A stretch of 7,321 nt of DNA from Chitinophagaceae bacterium (GTDB lineage: Bacteria; Bacteroidota; Bacteroidia; Chitinophagales; Chitinophagaceae), in assembly GCA_025455665.1 (NCBI GenBank), contig JALOMC010000262.1, positions 1 through 7,321 of the forward strand. The letters run 5' to 3'. The notes under the pieces were generated by a model. It saw only the letters and a list, made by a program, of their open reading frames with translations. It was not told the DNA's origin and ran no database searches. Shown in pieces: positions 1-7,032 of the stretch. A program made the translations under genes and the position numbers. Each line of letters starts with the position of its first letter. The first letter of the stretch is position 1.

Positions 1-1073
1 TCCTGCATGCCGGTGAGCACTGCTCTCTCTTCTTCGGCTACTGCACCGGGTGTATTTGCCAGTACATTAATGCCCATTTTAATACTGGCAACCGGCGTTT
101 TCAGCTCGTGTGAAATGGTTGCAATAAGGTTGGTTTTTGCGGTGTCACGCTGCTGAAAGTTGGTAATGTTGTGCAGGCTGTACACCGTGCCAAGTGGTTC
201 TCCGTCTTTTTCAATCGGCGTTTTCTCACGTACAAAGTATTCTTCTCTTCCTGCTACTACTATTTTCAGCGGTACAGACTGCTCATCATTTACCATGCTG
301 GCCAGCAGGTCGTTTTGTTTGCAAAGCTGGCTCAGTTGGCTACCCACCACTTGCTGGTACGACAGGTGTAGTAGCTCCAGCGCCTGTTCATTGGCAAACA
401 AAATGCGACCCGACTGGTCTACGCCGAGGCTGGCATCTTTCAAGCTATTCACAACCGCTTCTGCCCGATCTTTTTCGAAGCGTATCCTCGCCAGATTCGA
501 GTTTTCGTATTCATCCAGCAGGCGGGCCATTTCGTTGAAGCTACGTCCCAATTGCGCCAGTTCATCGGCGGGCTGCAGCAACAGTGCCGGAAAACTGAAC
601 AAGAAGCTGAGGCCAATCAAGAATACAACCGCACAAAGCAGCGTGATGCCATCGGTGGTGTTTTTTGCCTGATTAACTGCCAGTTTGTTTTTTCGCTCAA
701 TGGCATCCATGTTGAGCTGAATGATGCGCTGCAGCGATTGACGAAGCAAGCTGGTCAACGAATCGGATGGCTGCTGCTGCCAGCTGTTGAAATGCTGTCG
801 TAGTTGATGGGTGACAGTGTGCTCGCCCGGTTCGGTAATGTTTTGTTCCTGTAGCCGCAGTTGCTGTTCGAAGGTGTACACGGCAGTATCACTCCATTCG
901 TTTAGCTGCGCCAGCATCCGGTGGCTGTATTGCAGGCTTTCATAATTGTCTTTCAATACCAGTGCCGTCGATTGCTTTACCTGGTGCTGCAGATACAGGG
1001 CAGCGCCCGCTATTAGCAGTAGCAGTATAAAAAAGAAACCTACTGCTAATATGATTTTGGTTTTTAGTTTCAT
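1..1073 (-). CDS. Membrane sensor histidine kinase, kdp-linked, 3' end outside window
   Basis: Reading the minus strand from the ATG at 1073 gives an open frame of 357 codons that runs off the window before the catalytic ATPase domain. It starts MKLKTKIILAVGFFFILLLL. Visible in order: TM1 (about residues 6-28), an extracytoplasmic mostly helical region (about 30-138), TM2 (about 142-161), a short HAMP-like piece with the second-helix signature DELAQLGRSFNEMA (170-183), a linker with EYENSNLARIRFEK, a PAS-like domain (about 205-310, with LGVDQSGRILFANEQAL) and the HisKA H-box ATISHELKTPVASIKMG, whose His322 is the expected phosphorylation site. The start overlaps the kdpD stop by ATGA, implying translational coupling. 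By family knowledge it should autophosphorylate and pass phosphate to a response regulator not seen here. The role as the kinase half of a split KdpD is inferred from position and the overlap. The HAMP domain looks shortened (see findings). Confidence 0.9.
   Translation of the reverse strand, partial: MKLKTKIILAVGFFFILLLLIAGAALYLQHQVKQSTALVLKDNYESLQYSHRMLAQLNEWSDTAVYTFEQQLRLQEQNITEPGEHTVTHQLRQHFNSWQQQPSDSLTSLLRQSLQRIIQLNMDAIERKNKLAVNQAKNTTDGITLLCAVVFLIGLSFLFSFPALLLQPADELAQLGRSFNEMARLLDEYENSNLARIRFEKDRAEAVVNSLKDASLGVDQSGRILFANEQALELLHLSYQQVVGSQLSQLCKQNDLLASMVNDEQSVPLKIVVAGREEYFVREKTPIEKDGEPLGTVYSLHNITNFQQRDTAKTNLIATISHELKTPVASIKMGINVLANTPGAVAEEERAVLTGMQ
1070..1073 (-). other. ATGA stop/start overlap, kdpD to histidine kinase
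   Basis: The kdpD stop TGA (1072-1070) shares bases with the kinase start ATG (1073-1071). Such a 4-base overlap usually means the second gene is translated by ribosomes finishing the first. That would give matched amounts of the sensor protein and the kinase. It also supports this ATG as the kinase start, because the next residues form TM1 directly. Confidence 0.8.
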
Positions 1074-2227
1074 GAAGGCTGGCTGCCAGGGGCCGTTTTG
1101 CCCGATGGGCTTACAATAATTAAATCAATGTGATGAAGCTGCAATTGCTTGAGCAGTCTTGCAAAGGTGCCACTTTTGCTCACCACTTGCCACCAGTTCA
1201 GTTTCGGCCGGCCAATGGCAATGCTGGTAACCTGGTGCTCCAGTGCCAGCCTGATGATAGCGCCGGTTACATCCTGTTCCTTTACCTGCAGCACTTCGGC
1301 ACCCATTTCGGTAGCCAGCTTCATGTTGTTGATGAGGTGGCGCTGTGCTGCCAGACCAATGCGGTCGGCTGCTTCTTGCCGGCGCTGCACATACAGTACC
1401 AGCCAGCTGCTATTGTAGTAGGAGGCCAGCCGGCCGGTTTTGCGAATGATTTGGCGGGCATTGTCGGCATTGCTGCTGATGCAGGCAAGAAATTTTGCTG
1501 GCTGTAGCCGTTGGTCGCGGGTGACTTCGGTATCTACTTTTCGCTCTACTTGCCCGGCTACTGCTTTCAGCGCCAGCTCTCGTAGCTGCAGCAGTTTATC
1601 TGCTTTAAAAAAATGCTGAAGGGCCTGCTCAACTTTATCGGCTGTATAAATCTTGCCATCCTGCAGCCGGCCAATCAATTCTTCGGCTGTCAGGTCAATG
1701 TTGACGACTTCATCGGCCAGTTGCAGTATTTTATCTGGTACCCGCTCTTGCACGGCAATGCCGGTAATGCGCTGTACTTCCTGGTTGATGCTTTCAATGT
1801 GCTGAATATTGACAGCGGTAATGACATGTATGCCTGCTTCCAGCAGATCAAGCACATCCTGCCAGCGTTTTTGGTTCTTACTGCCGGGTATGTTGCTGTG
1901 CGCCAGCTCATCTACTATTACCACCGTTGGGCTTAGCAGCAGCAGTGCCTGCAGGTCCATTTCGTACAGCCGCTTACCCTTGTAAAATACTTCGCGGCGA
2001 TTGACCATCGGCAGCCCTTGCAGCAAGGCGGCTGTTTCTGGGCGGTTGTGTGTTTCTACCAGGCCTATTTGCACATCTATCCCTTTGCGCAGCAGGGCAT
2101 GTGCTTCTTGCAGCATGCGGTATGTTTTGCCCACGCCAGCACTCATGCCCACGTACACCTTTAGTCTGCCCTGTTGGCGCAGGTCTCGGTCAATCTTGGA
2201 TAGCCATTCGTCGCCCTGGTGTGGCAT
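1070..2227 (-). CDS. kdpD: KdpD sensor (KdpD N-terminal domain plus USP domain, no kinase)
   Basis: This 385-residue cytoplasmic protein matches only the N-terminal third to half of proteobacterial KdpD. The KdpD sensor domain fills about residues 18-230, with a Walker A motif GMSAGVGKT (27-35) and a Walker B-like VVIVDELAHSN (102-112), followed by NIQHIES and the ADEV..IDLTAEELIGRL stretch. A universal-stress-protein fold follows (about 244-375: FLACISS at the first strand, LVLYVQ, and IAIGRPKLNWW near the end). There are no TM helices, GAF, HisKA or HATPase domains; the protein ends after the USP domain. ATG 2227 leads straight into the conserved part and lies 5 nt after the barrel gene stop. 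In KdpD proteins this region senses K+ status or binds nucleotides, and in some bacteria the USP domain binds c-di-AMP; whether it does here is unknown. It most likely signals through the overlapping downstream kinase. Confidence 0.93.
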   Translation of the reverse strand: MPHQGDEWLSKIDRDLRQQGRLKVYVGMSAGVGKTYRMLQEAHALLRKGIDVQIGLVETHNRPETAALLQGLPMVNRREVFYKGKRLYEMDLQALLLLSPTVVIVDELAHSNIPGSKNQKRWQDVLDLLEAGIHVITAVNIQHIESINQEVQRITGIAVQERVPDKILQLADEVVNIDLTAEELIGRLQDGKIYTADKVEQALQHFFKADKLLQLRELALKAVAGQVERKVDTEVTRDQRLQPAKFLACISSNADNARQIIRKTGRLASYYNSSWLVLYVQRRQEAADRIGLAAQRHLINNMKLATEMGAEVLQVKEQDVTGAIIRLALEHQVTSIAIGRPKLNWWQVVSKSGTFARLLKQLQLHHIDLIIVSPSGKTAPGSQPS

Positions 2228-2232
2228 AGCGT

Positions 2233-3287
2233 TTAAAACTGGATAGCAATGGCCGTGGCGGCCATCAAGTTTTGCTGAACAGGTTCGTCTATTCGTTTGG
2301 TAAAAACAGCGTCTTGGCTACTGTACATTTTCCACTCGGTGCGCCATACACAGTTGGGCATTAGCTGGTAGTCCAGGTTTACAGATCCTCCCCAGGTACT
2401 GAAGCCGCGGCCGGTGGCCGTTCCAATCATCACTTCGTGGCGATCGCTGTAGTATTCCAGCCGACCGGCTATCGTCCATTTGTCGGATAGCTGCTGGCGC
2501 AGCATTAGCACCGGCGAGAACCATTGTTGGTACCGTTGGCTACCGCGGCTGCGCTGCTGCAAGCCCCAATCGAAGCCGATGATCAAACCGGTTTTGCTGC
2601 TCAGCTGCCACTGGCCATACAGGTTGTGAAAATAGCGCATGCGCCTGACCGAATCCGGATCGTTGCTGCCAATGAAGGTGCTGTAGTTCAGCAGTGTTTT
2701 GGCATTGGGCCGGTATTGTAGCTGGGTGCCAAAAGAGGGGGTGGAGCTACCGTCTATTCTGGTAATGCGCTGCCAGCCATTCAGCACCAGCCCGCTCAGC
2801 AGCCATTTGCCATCATCGGTTTGATAGGTGAGTTTGGCGCCGGCTAAGTAGTAGGGCGAGTTTTCGGCCAGTATGCTGCGGGTAAGCGTCCAGCAATCTT
2901 TGCTGATGGCGCTTTCGAAACCAATGTGCGACGCAAAAATGCCGCCATCGATCCACAGGTTTTTCTTACGATGCAGCTTGATGCCTGCATTCGCTTCAAA
3001 CACATTGCGAAGTTGGCGTAGGTGCCTGCCATCAGGGCCAGGTTGGCCCGCACCCGCTGCTGTTGCCACGCAGCTTTTATAAAGCCCAAATTCAGGTTGA
3101 ACTCGTTGTGGCGATGATGGTTGTAGATGAAGGCCGGTCGGCTATTGTTGGCCGGACGATTGAAGTCGTAGCTGTAATACACATCTACATAGCCCGATAG
3201 TTGCAGTGGGCTCAGCGAATCTTGCTGGGCATACAGGGGCAATTGGAATGACAGTAAAGCGAGGAATATGAAACAAGAAAGACGCAT
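2233..3287 (-). pseudogene. Outer-membrane beta-barrel (porin-like) protein of kdp operon, frameshifted
   Basis: The ATG at 3287 opens a signal peptide (MRLSCFIFLALLSFQLPLYA, likely cut before QQD) and then LQLSGYVDVYYSYDFNRP, typical of a Bacteroidota outer-membrane barrel found beside kdp genes. This frame fits the family down to RANLALMAGTYAN (near 3012) and then turns to nonsense, ending at 2844. The family match resumes in another frame at RNVFEANAGIKL (from 3009) and runs to 2233 through KKNLWIDGGIFASHIGFES, alternating amphipathic strands and a terminal IAIQF, with the C-terminal Phe usual in barrels. The two halves adjoin with about 10 residues missing, so an indel of 3n+1 bases (about 28) is the simplest explanation. 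Restored, it would be about 360 residues. Its position between kdpC and kdpD suggests a role in bringing K+ across the outer membrane, but no function is established to my knowledge. The gene may be broken or mis-assembled. Confidence 0.82.
3007..3014 (-). other. Frameshift/deletion junction in the barrel gene
   Basis: On the minus strand the codons run TAC GCC AAC (Y-A-N), then two stray bases TT, then CGC AAT GTG (R-N-V) in the next valid frame. Family members have about ten residues between these two blocks. The join therefore marks a loss of about 28 nt (25 or 31 also fit the frame). The family comparison is from memory, so the exact size is uncertain; the frame change itself is directly visible. 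Confidence 0.75.
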
Positions 3288-3318
3288 GGTAGAAAATGGA
3301 TGGACTTTTTGAAATGTA

Positions 3319-3891
3319 TCAATTCTTTTGAGTGGCAGCACTTAGCTGATCGAGGGCAATGTTGAGACGGAGTACGTGCACAGTAGCAGGACCCGGCCAA
3401 TGCTGTTCGGTCTGTGTGGTTATCAAAGCTACCACTCGTTCCTCAGGCAATTGGCGCAGGCGGGCCACCCGCGGGGCCTGCACCAGGGCGGCCTCCGGCG
3501 ATAGATGCGGATCGAGACCACTACCACTGGCAGTTACCAGTTCGGCAGGTACCTGCTTTCTGTCTATAGCCGGGTTGTGTGCCAAAAAGCTATCTGTGCG
3601 TTCCGCTACAATCGCCAGGTAATCGGGGTTGGTGGGGCCCTTGTTGCTACCGCCGCTGCCAGCACCATTGTATTGTACTGCGGAGGGACGCCCGTGAAAG
3701 TAGCGGTCATCAGTAAACTGCTGACCAATTTGTTCGAAGCCGACGGTACGACCATGGTGGTCAATTGTTTTTCCCTGGCCGTGACCCGGCGTGAGGTACC
3801 CGATGCCCGCTATCAGCAATGGATAAGCCACACAGCATAGCAGCATAAAAAGCAGGGATAGCACCAGTGCCGGACGTAAGTATTGTTTCAT
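3319..3891 (-). CDS. kdpC: Potassium-transporting ATPase subunit C
   Basis: KdpC is the single-span accessory subunit of the KdpFABC pump. It binds KdpA/KdpB and helps ATP binding and complex assembly. This 190-residue product has one N-terminal TM helix (about 7-30, ALVLSLLFMLLCCVAYPLLI) and then an extracytoplasmic domain with all family blocks: YFHGRPSA (64-71), YNGAGSGGSNKGPTNP (74-89), and P-x-ELVTASGSGLDPHLSPEA (115-134) followed by QAPRVARLR (138-146). The length is normal for KdpC. I chose the ATG at 3891, 21 nt after the kdpB stop. A TTG at 3906 in the same frame would add five residues (MNSIN) but is the weaker start, since the ATG sits just before the KQYLRP lead-in to the TM helix. 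The bases after the kdpB stop include AAAAA, in keeping with A-rich starts. The barrel gene follows 31 nt downstream. Confidence 0.95.
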   Translation of the reverse strand: MKQYLRPALVLSLLFMLLCCVAYPLLIAGIGYLTPGHGQGKTIDHHGRTVGFEQIGQQFTDDRYFHGRPSAVQYNGAGSGGSNKGPTNPDYLAIVAERTDSFLAHNPAIDRKQVPAELVTASGSGLDPHLSPEAALVQAPRVARLRQLPEERVVALITTQTEQHWPGPATVHVLRLNIALDQLSAATQKN

Positions 3892-3912
3892 GTTGATAGA
3901 GTTCAAGTTTTT

Positions 3913-5985
3913 TTATAACAGGCCGGCCAGCAGCATGTCGATGAGTTTGATGCCAATGAAAGGAACAATCAGACCGCCGACGCCATACAGCAGTAGGTTT
4001 CGCCTGAGCAATGCACTGGCGCCAATGGGCTTGTAGGCTACACCCTTAAGGGCCAGGGGGATGAGCAGCGGAATGATGATGGCATTGAAAATGACGGCAG
4101 AGAGAATAGCCGAAGCAGGGCTGGCAAGGCGCATTACATTCAGTGCATCCAATGCCGGAATGGTGGCAATGAACAATGCCGGTACGATGGCGAAATACTT
4201 GGCCACATCGTTGGCAATACTGAAAGTAGTGAGGGTACCACGGGTGATGAGCAGCTGTTTGCCAATCTCTACAATTTCAATCAGCTTGGTAGGGTCATTA
4301 TCCAGGTCTACCATGTTGCCTGCTTCTTTGGCCGCTTGCGTACCGCTGTTCATGGCCACACCTACATCGGCCTGTGCCAGCGCTGGCGCATCGTTGGTGC
4401 CATCGCCCATCATGGCTACTAGTTTGCCAGCTTGCTGTTCTTTTTTGATGTAGTTCATTTTATCGGCCGGCTTTGCTTCGGCTATAAAATCATCCACCCC
4501 GGCTTTTTCTGCAATGTATTGAGCAGTCAGTGGGTTGTCGCCGGTTACCATCACCGTTTTTACACCCATTTTGCGCAAGCGTTCAAAGCGTTCTTGTATG
4601 CCGGGTTTTATAATGTCTTGCAACTCGATGACGCCCTGTACCTGCTGCTGCAAGGTGACGACGAGGGGGGTGCCACCATTGGCAGCAATGTGCTTTACGG
4701 TTTGCAAAGTATCGGCCGGAAAAATGAAGCCGGCTCTTTCCGATTGTTGCCGCATGGCATCTACAGCGCCTTTGCGAATGCGGCGGCCATCTGGCAGGTT
4801 CACGCCGCTGCTGCGGGTTTCGGCTGTAAATGGTACAAAGCTGCTACCGCTCAGTTCTTCGCGGGTGGGAAATGGTTGATCGGCTGTCCATTGCTGCTGC
4901 GCCAGTTCCACAATGCTTTTGCCTTCCGGCGTATCATCGGCCAGCGAGGCCAGGGCGGCCAATTCTATGAGTTGACTACTGGCAATACCCGCTGCAGCAT
5001 GAAACCGGGTGGCTTTTCGGTTGCCAATTGTAATGGTACCTGTTTTGTCCAGCAACAACACGTCTACATCACCAGCTGTTTCTACCGCCTTCCCGCTTTT
5101 GGCTATCACATTGGCCCGCAGGGCACGGTCCATGCCTGCTATACCAATGGCGCTGAGCAGCCCCCCGATGGTGGTAGGAATAAGGCATACAAACAAAGCC
5201 ACAAAGGCAGCAATGGGTATGCTGGTATTGGCATACAGGGCAAACGGATGGAGTGTAACGCACACAATGATGAACACGATGGTGAATGCCGCCAGCAAAA
5301 TGGTCAACGCTATTTCGTTGGGGGTCTTTTGCCGGTTGGCACCTTCTACCAGGGCAATCATTTTATCGAGAAATGATTCGCCCGGGCGGGTGCTGACCCT
5401 TACCACAATGCGGTCGCTGAGTACTTTGGTGCCGCCGGTAACGGCGCTTTTATCGCCACCAGCTTCCCTTATCACCGGGGCGCTTTCGCCCGTAATGGCG
5501 CTTTCGTCTACAGTAGCTATGCCCGCTACTATTTCGCCATCCATGGGTATGCGGTCGCCTGCTTCGCACAAAAAATAGTCGCCCAGTTGCAAGGCTGCCG
5601 ATGAACTGATGACTACTTCGCCCTCTTGGCCGGGCTGGTAGTTTGGCAGGTGTTTGGCTGCTGTATCCTGGCGTGTTTTGCGCAGGCTATCGGCCTGTGC
5701 CTTGCCACGGGCTTCGGCCAGTGCTTCGGCAAAATTGGCAAACAAAATAGTAAGCAACAGTACCAGCAAGATGGCGAGGTTGTAGCCAATGCCGGGTTGA
5801 TCTGGTTGCGGAGCAAATGCACTCTGCAGTACTACCAGCAACATGATAGCCGTGCCAATTTCTACGGTGAACATCACCGGATTTTTGAGCATCAGCCGTG
5901 GGTGCAGTTTGTAAAAAGCCTGTGCCAGTGCAGCTTTTACAATGGGGGCTGTAAAAAGCGCAGTGGGGGTATTCGAAGTCGACAT
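3913..5985 (-). CDS. kdpB: Potassium-transporting P-type ATPase subunit B
   Basis: KdpB is the catalytic ATPase of the KdpFABC K+ pump in the inner membrane. The 690-residue product is full length (E. coli KdpB is 682). Visible motifs: TGES of the actuator domain (165-168), PTTIGG in the membrane domain (270-275), the phosphorylation loop DKTGT with acceptor Asp313, nucleotide-domain FTAETRSSG (386-394) and RKGA (404-407), TGDN (481-484), and MMGDGTNDAPA (525-535) of the P-domain hinge. SIANDVAKYFAI (589-600) carries Asp593 and Lys596, the counterparts of the E. coli TM5 residues that link ATPase action to K+ movement. Ser168 matches E. coli Ser162, whose phosphorylation inhibits the pump. 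ATG 5985 is 35 nt after the kdpA stop and gives the expected N-terminus. No gap or damage is visible, unlike kdpA upstream. Identification is essentially certain; whether a working pump forms depends on kdpA. Confidence 0.98.
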   Translation of the reverse strand: MSTSNTPTALFTAPIVKAALAQAFYKLHPRLMLKNPVMFTVEIGTAIMLLVVLQSAFAPQPDQPGIGYNLAILLVLLLTILFANFAEALAEARGKAQADSLRKTRQDTAAKHLPNYQPGQEGEVVISSSAALQLGDYFLCEAGDRIPMDGEIVAGIATVDESAITGESAPVIREAGGDKSAVTGGTKVLSDRIVVRVSTRPGESFLDKMIALVEGANRQKTPNEIALTILLAAFTIVFIIVCVTLHPFALYANTSIPIAAFVALFVCLIPTTIGGLLSAIGIAGMDRALRANVIAKSGKAVETAGDVDVLLLDKTGTITIGNRKATRFHAAAGIASSQLIELAALASLADDTPEGKSIVELAQQQWTADQPFPTREELSGSSFVPFTAETRSSGVNLPDGRRIRKGAVDAMRQQSERAGFIFPADTLQTVKHIAANGGTPLVVTLQQQVQGVIELQDIIKPGIQERFERLRKMGVKTVMVTGDNPLTAQYIAEKAGVDDFIAEAKPADKMNYIKKEQQAGKLVAMMGDGTNDAPALAQADVGVAMNSGTQAAKEAGNMVDLDNDPTKLIEIVEIGKQLLITRGTLTTFSIANDVAKYFAIVPALFIATIPALDALNVMRLASPASAILSAVIFNAIIIPLLIPLALKGVAYKPIGASALLRRNLLLYGVGGLIVPFIGIKLIDMLLAGLL

Positions 5986-7012
5986 AACGTCTGTATTACT
6001 ATCTGAAAATTTGAATGCTGTTATCGGGTAAAGGCTTCGGCCAGCGGGCCGAGTGCCAGTGCCGGAAAGAAGGACAATGCTGCCAGAATGATGATAATGG
6101 CAAGGGTGGTGCAGGCAAAAGTGACGGTGTGCACATGCAGGGTGCCAGCCGAATCAGGAACAGGTTGCTTTTGTGCCAGCATGCCGGCGATGGCCAGCGG
6201 ACCAATCATGGGCAAAAAGCGACTGAGCAGTAGTACAATGCCTGTGCTGAAGTTCCAGAAGATATTGTTGTCACCCAGGCCCTCAAAACCGCTACCATTA
6301 TTGGCAGCCGACGAAGTATACTCGTATAGCATTTCGCTAAAGCCATGGTAGCCGGGGTTGTTGAGCCATGCCTGCGGCTGCACTGCCCAATCTGCCTGCG
6401 GATGGTGAACCAGGATATGAGTAGCCAAAGCGGTACCAGCCAAAATGAGCAACGGATGCAGGATAGCAATCAGCGAGGCGATCTTCATTTCCCGGGCTTC
6501 AATTTTTCGGCCCAGTAGCTCGGGTGTTCGGCCTACCATCAGCCCGGCTACAAACACCGCAATGACGAGAAACACAAAGTAGTTGAGCCAGCCTACACCT
6601 ACACCGCCATAAAAGGCGTTGATCATCATATCGAGCAGCTGCATGGCGCCGCTCACGGGGGTCATACTATCGTGCATGGCATTTACACTGCCATTGCTGG
6701 TAGCGGTAGTGCTGATGCCCCACATGGCCGAAGCGGCTGCACCAAATCGAACTTCCTTGCCTTCCATGCTACCATTCGCCTGCTGGATACCAAGGCTGTC
6801 AAGTGCCGAGTTACCGCTGGTTTCTGATATCACGGATGGTAGTAGCAGTAGCAAAAAGCCAACAGTCATTACACCAAAAATGCTCCAGGCCAGCTTGCGT
6901 CGCTGCAGGTAGTAGCCCAGGCAAAAAATGAAGCCGATGGGTATCAGTAAAATGGCGATGTTTTCAAGTGCATTGGTGAAATAGTTTGGATTCTCCAATG
7001 GATGTGCACTAT

Positions 7013-7016
7013 TCAC
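7013..7016 (-). other. GTGA stop/possible restart within broken kdpA
   Basis: The premature TGA (7015-7013) ending the first kdpA frame overlaps an in-frame GTG (7016-7014) of the second frame. The GTG is the ordinary Val codon of GVNSAHP, so the overlap is probably a chance result of the deletion. If ribosomes did restart here, the product would be the 331-residue C-terminal part of KdpA as a separate chain. There is no evidence that this happens. Confidence 0.35.
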
Positions 7017-7022
7017 ACCAAA

Positions 7023-7032
7023 CCATTAATGG
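7023..7032 (-). other. Deletion junction in kdpA at the second selectivity filter
   Basis: The minus strand reads GCC ATT (A-I), then AA, then TGG TTT GGT GTG AAT (W-F-G-V-N). The two frames of kdpA join here, with nine codons of K-x-LGTNGGG reduced to two bases. The AA fits the first two bases of the expected Lys codon, so a single clean deletion of 25 nt accounts for it. The join also forms a perfect 10-base palindrome, CCATTAATGG. Confidence 0.85.

Noticed and set aside
160..803. Overlapping plus-strand open frames opposite the histidine kinase
   Set aside because: The minus strand here reads continuously as TM2, HAMP, PAS and H-box kinase. The plus-strand translations are Ser/Cys-rich and structureless.
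3288..3341. Upstream non-ATG start for the barrel gene that would overlap the kdpC end
   Set aside because: It would place 18 extra residues before the signal peptide. The ATG at 3287 gives a normal signal peptide at the very N-terminus.
3892..3906. TTG at 3906 as the kdpC start
   Set aside because: The ATG at 3891 in the same frame directly precedes the family-like lead into the TM helix and leaves a usual 21-nt gap for ribosome binding. TTG is a poor start by comparison.
4432..5376. A long plus-strand open frame (314 codons)
   Set aside because: It lies wholly antisense to the clearly coding kdpB. Its translation is rich in Cys, His, Gln and Gly with no domain pattern, as expected for a mirror of a GC-skewed gene.
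5986..6020. A promoter, terminator or small gene such as kdpF between kdpA and kdpB
   Set aside because: The 35-nt gap holds no stem-loop with a T-run, no recognisable promoter of the Bacteroidota type and no open frame of useful length. kdpF normally precedes kdpA.
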